In this document: in pieces, positions 36,350-50,100 of the stretch
Numbering within the stretch: position 1 is the stretch's first letter
Layout: each line of letters opens with the position of its first letter
Source of the DNA: Mnemiopsis leidyi
Taxonomy: Eukaryota > Ctenophora > Tentaculata > Lobata > Bolinopsidae
NCBI GenBank assembly: GCA_000226015.1
Contig: JH153296.1
Location: 50,108-114,107 of the forward strand
Reading direction: 5' to 3'
Length of the DNA: 64,000 nt
The notes under the pieces: model-generated
Databases searched by the model: none
What the model saw: the letters and a program-made list of their open reading frames with translations, nothing else
Told to the model about the DNA's origin: nothing
Made by a program: the position numbers and the translations under genes

Positions 36350-37863
36350 CACGTGATAATTAGACAGTGTCACCACGTCATCAACTGGAAAAAACGTTGA
36401 AGTAACCCGCTGGTAAAGCAGACCCGGCAGAGTGGTGAAGATGAGGAATATGCTCTCACAGTACCTCTCACTCCCTCGAGAATGCAGTCTGAGATAGCAA
36501 GGATCCTATCCTGGCAAACCAATCACCCTCCCCTCCAATCAGTTACTCTCTGTCAGTCACGTGACGATCTAGAACAGTCTGATAGGCATGTCGCTGTGGG
36601 AGATAGCCCGACACGTGGCCCAGGAACAAGGACACGTGACAGATCAGAAGTTGGAGAGGACAGATAAAAGTCTGGATGTCAAGCAGAGGAGGAGAGAGGA
36701 GACACTCCAGCCGTGTCTGATCAGAGGTTTATAGCGACACACTCAGATCGGCACGACCTGAAGACAGTTAGGTGTGAAAACTCTTACACGGCTCGTCAAG
36801 ATACAGACTTGAGTCGGTAGAAGGAGGGAAGTGTGATATGGCGATATGGTCTGAAGTCTGAACTTTAGATACCTCCTATTTTAGATACCTCCTATTTTAG
36901 ACACCTCATATTTAAGATACCTCCTATTTTAGATAGGAGGTAGATACCTCCTATTTAAGATACCTCCTATTGTTGAAGCAAGCTCACAATGACCGTCACA
37001 AGCCATCACATTATGCAATTATATCCTATCAACTGACTAAGGCGGTAAACTAACATCTACATATTGATATGGGTAGCAGGAGAGAAACTGAGAGGGTGAT
37101 AGAAAGGAGACAGTGTTCCTAGACGTGACATTATGTTTGTTCAGACAGTCAGATGGAGGCAGAGGGAAACAAAACAAAACAACTTGCACCTGTCTGACTA
37201 GAACAATAGGGAGGAGGTGATACCTTCAGTATACACACCGTGCAAATTAAACCGAGACTCAGTTTAGCGTGACCACGTGACCACGTGAACCGAGTTAACC
37301 TTCATTGATCGTAATTTGGGAGAGTGGAACTGAAAAGGAGAACAAACATCTGGTTAGCACGGTTAACAATGGAGGCTTAGTAAACATCATTAGTATCAGT
37401 TATCATGTAGACGTTCACAGGTAACATGATTCTAAAAGAAGATAGAGAGAGAGGGGATTGTGGTGAAAAACTACCTACTACAGAAAATTAACGGGTCAAA
37501 GAACCCGCTACATCGGACACAATAGCCAACTAGCTGATCAGTTTAACAAGGACACACGAAGTGGAATTGGCAACGTGTGAGAATGGAGGTCTCAGGTCAC
37601 CTTGGGTCTCTCTCCCTCCTACATACCGAGCATACCCCTGAGGGGGCGGACCAATCAGGGACGAGTATTTGTGACACGTGCTCTGTCAGGGAGCCAACCA
37701 GCGGCCTCCCTGAGGGGCGCAAGAGAGAAAAGTCTGTCAAACCCTCCTCTCATCATCATACCCTGGAAATTAATAGCTTGTCATTAATTGGACCACGTGG
37801 CCCCGACCTGCGATACCCGGGACTTTAAAGCTTGTGTGATGATTGGATAATAACCACCACGTG
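36350..37863. promoter_or_regulatory. nine CACGTG boxes upstream of HES
   Basis: Exact CACGTG at 36350, 36558, 36612, 36633, 37274, 37282, 37675, 37794 and 37858. Less than one would be expected by chance in 1.5 kb. Most have a flanking A on the right (CACGTGA). The segment is 1.6-3.1 kb upstream of the HES start codon. Binding by HES itself (autoregulation) or by USF/MITF/Myc-type bHLH proteins is inference. Confidence 0.45.
36865..36971. repeat. 16-bp tandem repeat with one inverted unit
   Basis: Six copies of TTAGATACCTCCTATT or close variants. After the fourth comes an inverted piece (ATAGGAGGTA), making a short palindrome TACCTCCTAT...ATAGGAGGTA. Confidence 0.85.
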
Positions 37864-40800
37864 ATCAGAAACCTTTCTGTCTGATTGGCGGGGAGGGATC
37901 AATTATTGTATACTCGTTTCAACTACCTGTTGTCTGATTGAATTACTCAACAGATCCCGGATATCGAGGCCTCGTTTCAGCTGACAAGGATTGTGTTTCT
38001 AACTAGCTACCTGCCAGGGTGGAGAAGAGAGAGAAGGGGGTGAAAAGTCAGAAGAGGGTGTTAACTGTTCCTAAGTAGATAACTCTTCCTGGTTGAAAAT
38101 GTCTCAGACAAATTTTCGGTAGCTACTCATCTCATCAAATTGGAGGGCGATGATTAGCTGCGAATTTTCACTAATTTGGCCTAGACTTTGAGGTTTGATA
38201 GAGTTGTAAACTGCTATGTAACTGCCTTCATGATATGTTCTAATGAAGTAATGAGAAAAACGGTCGGTGAAGTTATCGGAACTTTACTGAAAGTTTTTGA
38301 CCCTGAAAGTTGTGATATCGATTAAGTAGGTCGACTCTAACTCCAGCTTTCATCAGGTCGTCAAAAGTTTACAAACAAAAAAACTTCACCACTTAACGAC
38401 AAAGAAAAATCTGAAATACTGTCACGTCACCAGCTGGTCACATCACACGGTTACGAAGTAAAGTTTTGTGACACGGTAGCACGACTGGCGGATTGTTGCC
38501 ATGGTATTACTATAGAAACGTGTCAGAAGAAGATGTAGAGAACCGAGGAGCTGAGAGGATCTGGACAGGTGTCAGATTCTTCTGAAACTGAGAATATCGG
38601 CTGAGTGGTGGACTGAAAACCGACAAGGGAGAGAGGTACTGGTGGCTGAGTGGCTCTTATAGGGGGTACTTTGTACCACTCGGTCCAGGCGAGTTTGTTC
38701 TAGACAGGGGATTATTGCGGTTTGGTTGAAAGAATGACAGGCATCTTAATCAACTGAGAATGCGGATGCAGAGTACCTGACAAATAATTATTTTCTGATT
38801 ATGTGGTGGTCCTTTAATTGTCAGATAGTTGCCGCTGATTAGCGGGATTTGTAGCCGATTCTCGGCCACTCAAGGAAGGGGATGTTTGCGGCTCAAACTG
38901 GCGGATTGAAGGGAAGTGAGGTTTGTCAACTGAGCCGGAGATAATTAACAAGAGGACACGTAACTTGGCCGCAACTTTTAAGCAGTGAAAATTAAAAGTA
39001 GCTGGCATTAACACAGTGTTAGTTGCTACACCTGCAGTGAAACAGTGCCTGACTTTGAGTCAGCTGTCACACTGTTGTTGAGTCTCGTGTGAGTGTAAAA
39101 GTAACAATTAACACTGGAATTATTTGCTAAGGGATTTGTACTATGGTTCCGGTAATCCACTCAAAGGATAATACAGAGTATTAAAACGAGATAACGTCTA
39201 CGTGAATGAAATGATAAACAGGTAAGACGTGGTGCTTTTTTTTTAAGTTCTTCGTAACCTCAAGAATCCTAGCACTAGAAGGGGTGGTACAAGAAACAGC
39301 GAAATAACAAACAAGTACAGCTCAGTACGGCAGTACAAGAACTAACATTGACGACGAAATATTGTCCTGCCAAAATCGGAACAGATCACGCACGAAGCAG
39401 GGCACAACTGGACTTATGCCACAGCAGCAGCAGCAGCACTCCCTGAAGGACTACAGCAAAGCCGCCACCACGATTACCAAGTCAGAATCGTCTAGTAGCA
39501 CCGGTCAGGCTAGCTCACACTTTTTTGGTAAAAATTAGAGGGCAAGTATACCAAAAAGGAGCTAAAAGGCAGGGAGAGAGCAGGGCATTGTGACAGTTCA
39601 CACAACACGTATGAAGCCCTGTGGTGAGAACTAGCTACACAGTGACAAAATCATTGACAAGTTCGCGGGAAACCCGTGAAGGCAGTTAAACGGCCCTGCA
39701 GACGTTGAACACACGAGATACGCTGACCAGCTGGGCGGGGACCACGTGACCACTACAAAAACAGGGGGCTCCCCAACAACCGCTCGACCAGTCGCAACGG
39801 CCCGTAAATTCAATAGCTCTGAGTTGGAGGGATATGACCTAACTTTGAGAACTCAACAAGGGTAACGGTTCTGACAGTGGGTACTTGGACTGGGGGCAGC
39901 TGGTGATGAGCTAGCAGCGAGGGGATGAAAGGAAAGCCTACATCGTTAAACAGAGAGGGAGAGAGAGTTGTTAAAGCTGCTGGCTCAGAGGGGAAGCTCT
40001 ATCCGTATTCTGACGTAACAACTGTCGTTAGAAGCTCGACCCAGTAGCTCGTGTTTTTGCAGTTGTACAGACACGGTCCTGCTACAGGTGCAGAGAGAGA
40101 GAGAGAGATCTGCAACAAGGGCCCGCCAGGAGAAAAACAATACAATCGGGCTGTGGGGCGAGGTAGGGTGTCGGAGACGTGGTTTGAGACGTTGAGACAG
40201 GATATTAGATCATGTTTTCGTCTGGATTTAGAGCTTCTTACATGGTTTCGGCCGCCAAAAGATCGGTGAAAGAACAGAGAAAGTGAAAAACAAGTGTACA
40301 AAGACTTTTAGACTGAATCTAGACTAGTGTGAGGATATGTTTGTGTTGCGTTGGATCGGGAAACTAAAAAACTCAGAAACTCCCAAACTGAACACTCTAA
40401 AAGACGGAGCTCAAAAACAGAATACAGATCAGAGAGAAAGTGAGAGAAACTTTACAGAACGAAACTCGGACAGTCGTTTTAAAGAAGTAACAGCTGACGG
40501 TGGGAGAGAGCACGATAGCACTCTGTTCTCGCCTCCGTCTGTGCTAATAAAACTGAGAGCTAGAGAGAGTGAGGTCTGAAAAGTCGGCATGATCCCGCTG
40601 ACTTGGCGATGAGGTTGGGAGAACGAGGTGAAGTGTAGGGCTTCCCGGGCTGACGTGACCCGGGCTGCCTCTTCTTCCTGACTAGTGCTTGTTTACTCGA
40701 CCGGAGTGAGCAGGTCCGATCGTCAGGCCTCGTCTCAATCCTCGCCTTTCTACAGTAGGATTCACGTCACACTACGTACTTAGACTGCTCCTCGCCGTTC

Positions 40801-43800
40801 TTTTCAAGTTTTTACTGGAAGTGGAAAGACGATGATAGCGGCATTGGGAGGGGGAAAGTTTTATATTGACCTGAAAATCAGAAGTTTAAGACGCGGCAAT
40901 CCAAACGAAAGTAGCGTGAACCTAGAAATCAAACTCTGACTAGCGATCTGTTAATTTTGAATCTGTATAGACGCGTCTGAGTACAAATTAGGAATCATCA
41001 GTTGGCAGATCATTGAGCGGAGATGCGTGCTCTCAAGTCGCCAGAACAGCGCTACCCCGCCACTCCAGTAGGTACTAATAGTAATGGTGTTAATAGCAGT
41101 CGGCTTGAAAACAACCCGCTACAGTAGCAACTTTACAACTGAGCAAGAGAGGAGAGAGATAGATACAGGGGGATATTTAGTAGCGAATGATCGAGCTCGA
41201 GCGGTGTTGATTTGAAACTGGCGTGCTGTGTTGATGTGTGTCGTAGTGAGAGGAGACTGACATGGACGTGTGTGAGAGAGAGACGCGACCTGAACCTGCA
41301 CCAACTTGACAGCTCTACAACTCAAACCTCGACTTACTAGCACGAGACAACCGGAATCTGCTGGGATTGTGCACCTCCTCCACACTTTGAGGGTTTTTTG
41401 AGTTGGCTATTGTTCTGAGAGCGGCGGTTATTTGAGTGGGGTGTCTGTGGAGAGACGAGAAATTTGAAGGATGAGGTTTTTTGGGCGGTTCCTCAGACTC
41501 CCAACGGGATTCGATGAATGATCGATGCGGTGATTTGATACATGTTTGTACAGTGCTGGAGTGGTGGAGGTGGAAAAGTTGCTGCGGGCAGGATCTGTAG
41601 TTTGATGGCTAGATCTTGTAAAGGAGCTATAAAGTGATAATTTAATCGCTGGACGCCAAGGCCGAAAAGTATGGGTTTTATTCGGATGACAACATCAAAA
41701 CCGTCTTGACCGTCATTTTAGACCATATATTTTTGAGAAGTAGACACAAATTAAATTTCACGGAATCGCTACAAGCGCACTAAAAAGAAAATCGAATCAC
41801 TTCAAAAAAGACTAACTCGGTGTTTGAGCTCCACGCGGAGGAACTAAAAACATGTGTGACTAGATTCTTCTGGCAACTTTTCAACGGCAACCGCGTGGAT
41901 ATCCAGAATGAGTAAGTGAGCAGTATAGTAAGTACTGTCAGTACTCAGTACTTTAACTTACTGTGCTACAGTCTGGTACGCCAAACTTACTAAGTTCCCT
42001 TTGTCACCTACAGTATACCGATAAAAGATGCAGCTCGTTCAGCTGATTACAGACTGCACACCACATGAATCGCCGAATCAAGCTGGGTCGTATAACGAGG
42101 GTGCTCAATTATCTCAACATCCATTTTCTCGCAGACAGCCAAATGAAATACAACACTATTGAAAACGGCAGCTCAACAATCAACAACTCCCCAAAATTGG
42201 ATCCTAATTTAGCCGAGAGTCAGTGCTTTAGATGATGATGGACCTAATCAATCACACTCCGAAGAGGTGAACTGTAAAATCTGCATGTCTACCTAACGTA
42301 AACCACATGGAATACTGGCGTGGTGCTCATCTACTACCCTCCTTGGCTTGCAGCGCTCATCATCGTACCCCCCCCCCCCCTCTAACGGGTTACGGGGCTC
42401 GCTTCAAGTTCAACTCAGGGACCTTCTACTGAGCCGATAACTGCTATTCAATAATTAGACGGCTGTTCTATACACAAAACAAGCTTGTTATCACCCCATT
42501 AACGGTTATCACAGAGCTAATTAAAGAGCATGATTGAAATCGAAAATCCGGACAATTAGGGTAAAATCCAATCAATTTGGGGAATCATAACCCGATTCCG
42601 TACGTCTAACGGTCGGCAACTCCGCCACAAAATTGCCCGCCAAAGTATGAAATGAGGAGAGAGTTGATTAGGAGGGAGCTAGGTTGGGGTGCATGGAGGG
42701 ATGTAGTGCAGCCCACATCTGTTGTACAGTCCCAGTGTAATGAGTGCAGGGCAGGTCACGTGACTCCTCCCTCAGGGGTGCATTTAAGTACCGTCACTAC
42801 CGGCCTGTTCAGGAGAGTGTGCGCGTTTTGGACTTGGAGAGAAAATCTGCCGTTTTAATGGACTGAGGGGAGTTAAGTGAAGGCAGTGCTGAGCTAATAG
42901 TCGGACAAGGAGGGGGGCAAATAGGACAAGCAAGGGTATTTAGAGTTATTAATTGGAACAAGCCCCAAGGTGGACTGAGGGGAAAATGCCTCATCTCTGA
43001 GATGGGTCCTTTATGCTTTAGATCAGCATTCCATGAATAATCAGCGCTGGAAAAGATCCCTCTCATCCGTGTGGGACTAATAACAGTTTTAATTGGCTGT
43101 TTTCATCTGAATTATTAATGAGGTGATTTGTTATGCTGATGAGATAGACCGCTGGGCACGCTTTTCAGGTCCCCAAAAACAATGGTCTCGAATTATCGTT
43201 GATCAGTGTTTCCAACCGCAGCCAGACGGGACGGAAGGACGTAGAAAGGGAATTAGGGGGAGGAGGGGAATATGTAACTAGGGAAACGAAACAATGGGAC
43301 AGGGTATAGTAGTCTAGATGTTCAGGGGGAAGAGGACCGTTCTCTTGATTGTAGAAAAGTTGTGGTATTTCAATTTTAAATTATACAGCGCATTGAATTC
43401 TTGCTCGTTCAGGAGACAAGGCCAAAGATGGGACAACAATCGGTGGTTTGTTAAGCAATTAAGTTATTAGTATTACTAATAACCGTTAACCAATAAAACA
43501 AAAATACTTTGTTGATGAAACCGCCAGCAGGACAAGTCTAATCTCCAAGACAAAGAACAGTGAGCTTACAGTATTACAGTATAACAGTCGACAGGACGAC
43601 AGGTCTGCCACGAGAGGCACTGCAGAGTTCCTATATTCTCATGTACCTTTAGCTCGAAGTGCGCCACAGGGATTCTTATCTGTAATCTGTGCAGTTAAAC
43701 AGTCAAACTTTAGTTACGTCACTGTACCGGGCAAAACAGAAAGTGAAACTAAGTAACGAGAAAGTGCAACAGACTTCAACAAGTCGTGCAGCACATCACT

Positions 43801-46439
43801 CGAATAATTGACACTTGAAGTTTACTTTGAGATGAAATCGGTAATGAAGAGACCAATATTGCGGCGTGTGGCGGTTTGAACATTGAATCTCCCGGAGCTG
43901 TGGCGGTTTAGGTTCCTTTCTGACCCGTTGGCCGAAAAGACAACAGAAAGTTTTGTGGTAGTGGCAGTTGCATTACTACAATTACTACAACTACAAGCGC
44001 TAAGAATTCCCAATATCATTATTATTTCTAAAACTTCAAAGGAACCTACAACTTTAAGTTTACAGTCGGGACAATAGCTCAAGTTGGAAAATAAATCTTT
44101 AATAAGTTACGGTATATAATAATGTGTAGGCTGACGATGTCACATTAAATTGAATTCGTTTAATTCTGTAAGCGATAAATAAAACCTTAACAACAACAAT
44201 GGTACGACAGAAATAGAAATGGGAGCAAGTTCACACAAGTCAGAGTGAAATAGCCCCTTATCTTTTTCCCATACTGACAGCGCGAGAAGTGTTTAGAAAA
44301 TATAGAAATAGATGTCCACTGTATTGTTTACACGCGGCTAAAGAGAGATAAGGAGTTTATCTTAGAAACGCGTGAGAAAATCAAACAATGGCACAAGTTA
44401 TTAGCGGGGGAGAGAATGAGATTAAATTATTACATTTACATCAGACAGGGATTTGAAATTATCAAAGTTATCAAAGACCAATCATTCGCACCACTGACCT
44501 CATCGCCATTGGCGCCAATTGCACCAATAGCCCCCCTCACCAAACTGTATGACCTTTTTACCGAAATTTACAAAAACAAAGTATACCAACACTCTTTTCA
44601 AATCACACCTTTACATTGCCCTAATCAAAACTAGATCGGACGAGAAACTAAAGGACGTAAGAATAATATAGTCAGGTAAAATCTGTTTTTAGACGTATCT
44701 TGTCTGACCAAGATATAATCGGCCAAGGATTTAAACACCGGGACACCTGTTTCAACTAGCAAGCTCTCTCTGGAGTTCAGACGCGACTAACGTCTAGCGA
44801 TTGACATGGAGCCGACTTTAAACAAGGTGACACTGTAAACCCCGCGACACAAGAAAAGCAATTTGTCAGACACCCCGGCAAGTACAAACTCTCGGTCAAC
44901 AGACCCCCTCCAGAGCTGCTCATTCCGTCATGATAGAGCCGACCAATGGGGAGGCGGTAAAATGCAGAGCGAGCCAATGGGAGGAAAGAACAGAGGTCAT
45001 GTGACCTGTTAAAATCTGATGAGATAATCAGATAACAGATGAGGGGAGATGTTAAAAGTTCTGTTGAAAGTTATCACTTAGAACTGCCTAACTGAGAAAG
45101 TGAGTGAGCCGAGGAGGCCCTGTAACCGTGAGAATCACAACGCAAAAACAGCCGCTCAAGTAGCGTGATAGAGCGACCAATCAACAAGCTGGCATCCTCC
45201 AACCGTCCAATGGGAAAGCTTTGTAGGATCAGGTGGCAGTGACTCAGGGCTGTTGATGGCATGCCAAGTACTGATAAAAGAGTGTTTTATCAGTTGACAA
45301 TGCAGCATACTGAAGATATATGCTTACTGGTAAAACTCAGTCGTGTAAGTGTAACAAATAGAGTATAGCGCTTGTTGGCGTGCAAGATATTCTCGTCAAG
45401 AAAGACAAACAAGCAGGACAAACAGACTATCTCACGCCCCCTAACGGACTTCTCGTCAAAGAGAAATCACCTCCAGTACTGAGCATGATTTTACCAGCGA
45501 TACTACCCTTCACTCCTTGTTTGATGACAGTTTCTGGGGTAAAGGCCAAATATAGCGGAGCTGCAGACGTTTCCAGACATTACTTCGCGAAGTTTGGCCA
45601 CTAAGAGTGTTTCCTTTCTCCGACCGATTTGTCTTTTTAACAGGGTGGATTTGGGGAAACCTTGCACGTCTTTAGTAAACGTGGGCCCTACCAAATATGG
45701 CAGTGTGATAATACAAACCGTAAGAGTGAAACACAGATTAAGATTCAAGTTTGAGTTTTAAGACAGGTCGGCAGTACATCGTCATTCATTCTTATCTTTG
45801 TAGTCATATCAGCTGTCTGCTCCTATAGACTTAAATTGATACAGTAAACACATAAAACTTCGTACGGCTACCTAAATGCTACAAGCAAACTCACAGAAAT
45901 TTGGAGTTCGAGTTAAATGTGAACAGTCGCAGCTCCTCTTATTCGCTAAAAGATGCTTGTTTCAAAAAGATCCGGGCGCTTGGATCGATTATGCCTAACT
46001 GAAGGAAAGCCATTAACAGCATGGTAAAAGAGTCCCCAGGGCGATTGGTGAGGACAAAGCTGTCACTTAACCGTTATCCCATTAAAGGGAGCCGTGTCGA
46101 TATGTTGGAGATTGCTTTCTCTTCATCCAATCAAAAACCAGAGACGTAAATAACTGTATTTGCAATGTGCAGGTTTTTTGACGACGCGATTGTCATTGGT
46201 TGACGGAAGACACGTGATACATAAGATGAGCTGCCAGGTATAGTGATGGGTTGCCAGGTAACATTTCAGGAGGGGATCAGGATATAAATCTCCACCTAAA
46301 TGTCTCCCCTCTCAAGGTGTCAGGGAGTGTGACCGTGCCAAAACACCAAGGACCTAGGTGCACTTATTTGTGAGACAAGGTGGTCTCAACCGGGCGGTGG
46401 CTCAAGCTATCACTCTGAATTCTATTACATTTACACACT

Positions 46440-46545
46440 CATCATGGCCCAGCAATCGGCTATCAAACATCTAACTGCATGGCCCAGCAATCGCGGCTAT
46501 CACATATCTTACCATGGCCCAGCCATCGGCTATCACACATATCAT
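46440..46545. repeat. threefold repeat, CATGGCCCAGCAATCGGCTA
   Basis: Three diverged copies of a roughly 35-50 base unit beginning ATGGCCCAGCAATCG and containing GGCTATCACACAT. An open frame runs through it but no protein family is recognisable. Confidence 0.7.
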
Positions 46546-47125
46546 CGCACCCGGCCACTAAAGGTGCCGCAGTTAAGATTAGGCCAGATATCCCAGGCAA
46601 TTTCCAGTGAAACGAGACAACGAAACCTTGAAAATGTCGAAACTGTCTGCACGGGAGGTAAACTTCCCTATTTTCTATCATAGCAGGTTCTAGTAGATAA
46701 AGTTTAGCTTTTGAAATGTAAGAGTTTAACCAATGACGTAAATATATTTTGAATTTCAGGTGAGTTCAGAAGAGGGCTGTGATAAATCTGAGAGTTATGA
46801 ATGTTCACCAGGTAATTTTTCTATAACAATATTTGTAGTTGTTTTAGAGCTATACAAGGAAAAATGAAAACAACTTTATTTGAGAAACTTGAAGTCAAAG
46901 TCAGAGATAATAATTTCAACTTGACGAGTAACGATCAAAACAACGGTGGTAAAGGATATAAGTCTTAAATCAAAAAGCCTAGGACGAATATAACTGTACG
47001 AAAGTTCATAAAAATCGATAACGACCAGCGTCAAAATTAAACATCATAACGACGAAATAGTGAGTGTTCACACAATAGTAATACGGATAACATTGAAATA
47101 AATCTCCTGGTGACAAACCGAGTAA

Positions 47126-50100
47126 TCAGTTAACCAAGTTCGCCTCCTTGAGTGCAGATTTGAGATTATCAGCGACTTTCTCCAAAAACTCGAAGGTATT
47201 CAGATAGTCAGATCGGGTGATGCTGCAATAGATATCATGTTTAAAATAATCGTAATCAGCTTCTATTGTTATTTGACTCGTGACAACAGAGTCTTTATAC
47301 GGCTTAATAAATGTTAACTTGCTTTAGGGTCTCACTTTCCTTGAAAATGAAGTTACAGCCTCATCGGGTACAGCACTTTAAAACACTTAGAGTACTTGAT
47401 GACTGTAACTGTAAATTATATCAAACTTTAACAACGACGGCAGTAATTTCAGTTACTCACTTGGAAAGCCCCTTCATACAGATGGCCAGGTCTTTGGTCA
47501 TGTGACCACCCTCTATAGTCTCGACACAAACTCGTTCGAGTGTCTCCGCGAACGTTACTAGATCTTTGTTATCTGCAATGAAGAATATCACTTCTAGTTT
47601 TTACCGTAAAAGTAAACAGGGTTTTTAAGAGATACGGGTCTACACGAAAAAACCCACAAGAGGATAAAATCAAAAGGAAAAGCTAAATAGGATAAATAAA
47701 ACCTGAAGGAAATCGTGACAGAATCCATTTTATCAACTTTGATTTTCAAGACTTTAAGGACATGTTTAGATTTGGGAAATTTTAAGTGAATCTAGTGTCT
47801 CATCAATAAGAGAGGTAATTGGTAATGTGGTATTGTTACTGACCGTCAAGCTTTCCACGGTGCAATAGTCCTCTTGTCCAGGCGAATATGGACGCTGAAA
47901 ATATAGCATTAGAACTATTTTCACTCAACATATATGTTGAATAATAAATGGATCTTATACTATGACATTAATGAAAACAAATTTCTTTTAAAGCGCTCAA
48001 TTCAAAATACTGCAGAAAGATCTTTTTCACTCCTCAGACAATGGTTAATCCTAAAGTCCTATCGAACACAACGCAAGTTCAACAGTGTTTTTGTTATTCT
48101 CTTCTTGACTCGAGTGGAAGACAGAGGATTTAACAGAATTATTCGATTTCAAACACAACGCAAGATACAGACCGGACCCACTTTAAATTAGTCTATCTGA
48201 AGATTCTAGAACCTACCAACGGAATTAGTAGATGTCTCCTTGCCCTGCTGGTGGAACCGGTAATGTCTGGTGACCGTCCCGTGTGCAGCTTCAGCCTCGA
48301 TCGTCTTGCCGTCCGGGCAGACCAGTACACTCGTCATCATACCGAGAGATCCGAAACCCTGAGTAGATTTTACAGATTGTCTTACATTAGTACCATAATA
48401 TCATCATATCTGGTAACTTAAGTGTGCTCAATCAAGTTCAGGAGCAATAGGTTTATGTTAAGAAGTTCTAGTTCTACGTTTATTACAATTGGTATCAATA
48501 TTGATCGCATTTCAACCCTGAACAATATAAAAGTATAGAGCTACCTGAGCCACAGAGTCACTTTGAACATCCCCGTCATAATTCTTGCAGGCCCATACGT
48601 ATCCCCCCTCAGTCTTTAGAGCGAAAGCGACCATGTCGTCGATCAGTCTATGTTCGTACCAGATCCCCTTAGCTTTAAACTGCTCAGCGTAATGCCTGCG
48701 TGGAGTTTGTTCTAGAGAAGTCCCAGAAATCGAGTCTTGACAGCATATTAGATGAAGAGAAACTCTGGTTGCGATGTATATTTTAGTTGTACATGTAAAG
48801 AGATGATTCCTATTTGATGGAAAATTTAGGTAATAATATACGGTTCGAAAATTCAGATTATGTGAACATTTTCTTGACAGTCGATGATCTAGCATATTGC
48901 CTTTCATTGACAGACTAAACGATTGCTTCAAACATCCATCAACAATTTTAATTAGATCTTGACTTCCCACGAAAGTTTCAGGTTTCTCACAGACATTGAT
49001 ATTTGGTCGATGACAGCAAATTGGACCTAGGGGCTATAATCCTGATTTGGTAATTGGTAGCCATGGTAGTATTGGCGTCTATCATGATAAACTTTGATAT
49101 TACTATTAGAAACTAGATAAATTTAAGATCTTTCCGGTGCAATAAATGTCTTCCTCTTCTTCCATGCAACGACGAAACGAATAGTTGCAAGCGGCTTTCA
49201 GAAAGATGATTAAGTTAAGTTTCATGAATAAACTAACTTTTCGTAGATCTCTTGGAAAACGTCTTTAAACTTTCCGTCGTATGCCTTCAAGATGGTATTC
49301 TTGGTACTGAGATAAAGAGGCCAGCCCTTATTGAGAGCGTATGTCATTGAGCTGTGAGCAAAGTCGGTGATCGACTTGGTTGTGTTGTACATCGCCATGG
49401 CAACGCCACCTTCCTCAGGGAAGTTGAACACTTCGTGTACCTGAGATAAGTTGAGAGTAAAAAAGTTGAACAGTTGATCGTTAACCTAAAATAAGTTAGG
49501 CGTAAGAAAAGCTGATATTAAGGAAGGGCTGCCGGACAACTGCACCCAGTTACACAATATTTATGGCAGAGTACCATGACAGAATGACGAGCCAAACCCA
49601 ATCATAAAATTTTGTTGATTAGAATAAGAAACGACAACTGCACCCAATCAATCTATTGATTAGAGAAGTTCCTAAAGGGAGAATGGTTTTAATCCTAACT
49701 ATCAGTAACATTTCATTGGGAAATGTGACAAAGAGTTTAAGGTAGAATATATCGATGTTCATTTTCATGGATAATAGTATTGATTGACCAAGTCATGCAT
49801 TTCTCTAATCAACATTTCTTAACAGCTTATATAAAATGTCAAAGCAAAATATTGTAAGTTGATAACCTACTGTCGCGGCCATCACGCGCTCTCAGTCTTA
49901 CAAATTTCTGGCCTGGTCGAAGAAATTCTACTTCTACACCGAGACGCGCATCCCCCGTTATACTTATAGCAAAATAGAGAATAGAAAATAAAATTCTACC
50001 AGCAATTTGCTGTAGCCCCACTTTGCGGCCCACATCCTGGGCGGCATTAAAGCTGCCGCACCGCGTGGGGCTGCCGCTGCGCGGCAGCAGGCCTGACAAC

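Larger units (their letters stand above)
34779..47125. other. 12-kb region upstream of HES, no convincing gene
   Basis: The part to about 41.5 kb is less AT-rich, with purine-rich GAGA tracts, a (CAG)5 at 39422-39437 and many CACGTG sites. It reads like an extended regulatory or untranslated region of the HES locus. Two short frames look mildly protein-like (39416-39538; 41023-41127) but have no family and no splice support. From 41.5 to 46.4 kb I see only ordinary AT-rich sequence. A TATA-like GGATATAAATC lies at 46279, with small repeats just after it. Confidence 0.5.

Noticed and set aside
39416-39538. 40-codon frame beginning MPQQQQQHSLKDYSKAAT
   Set aside because: Looks mildly protein-like because of a CAG run and Ser/Thr codons, but has no homology I know, no splice partner and a stop just after a weak donor.
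41023-41127. 34-codon frame MRALKSPEQRYPATPVGTNS
   Set aside because: Too short to judge, with no splice or family support.
46634-46867. Possible two-exon micro-gene (46634-46657 joined to 46760-46867) giving MSKLSAREVSSEEGCDKSES
   Set aside because: The splice sites are acceptable and AG|GTGAGT at 46758 is curious, but the product is 43 residues with no family and the second part runs through a plausible donor. Not enough to call.
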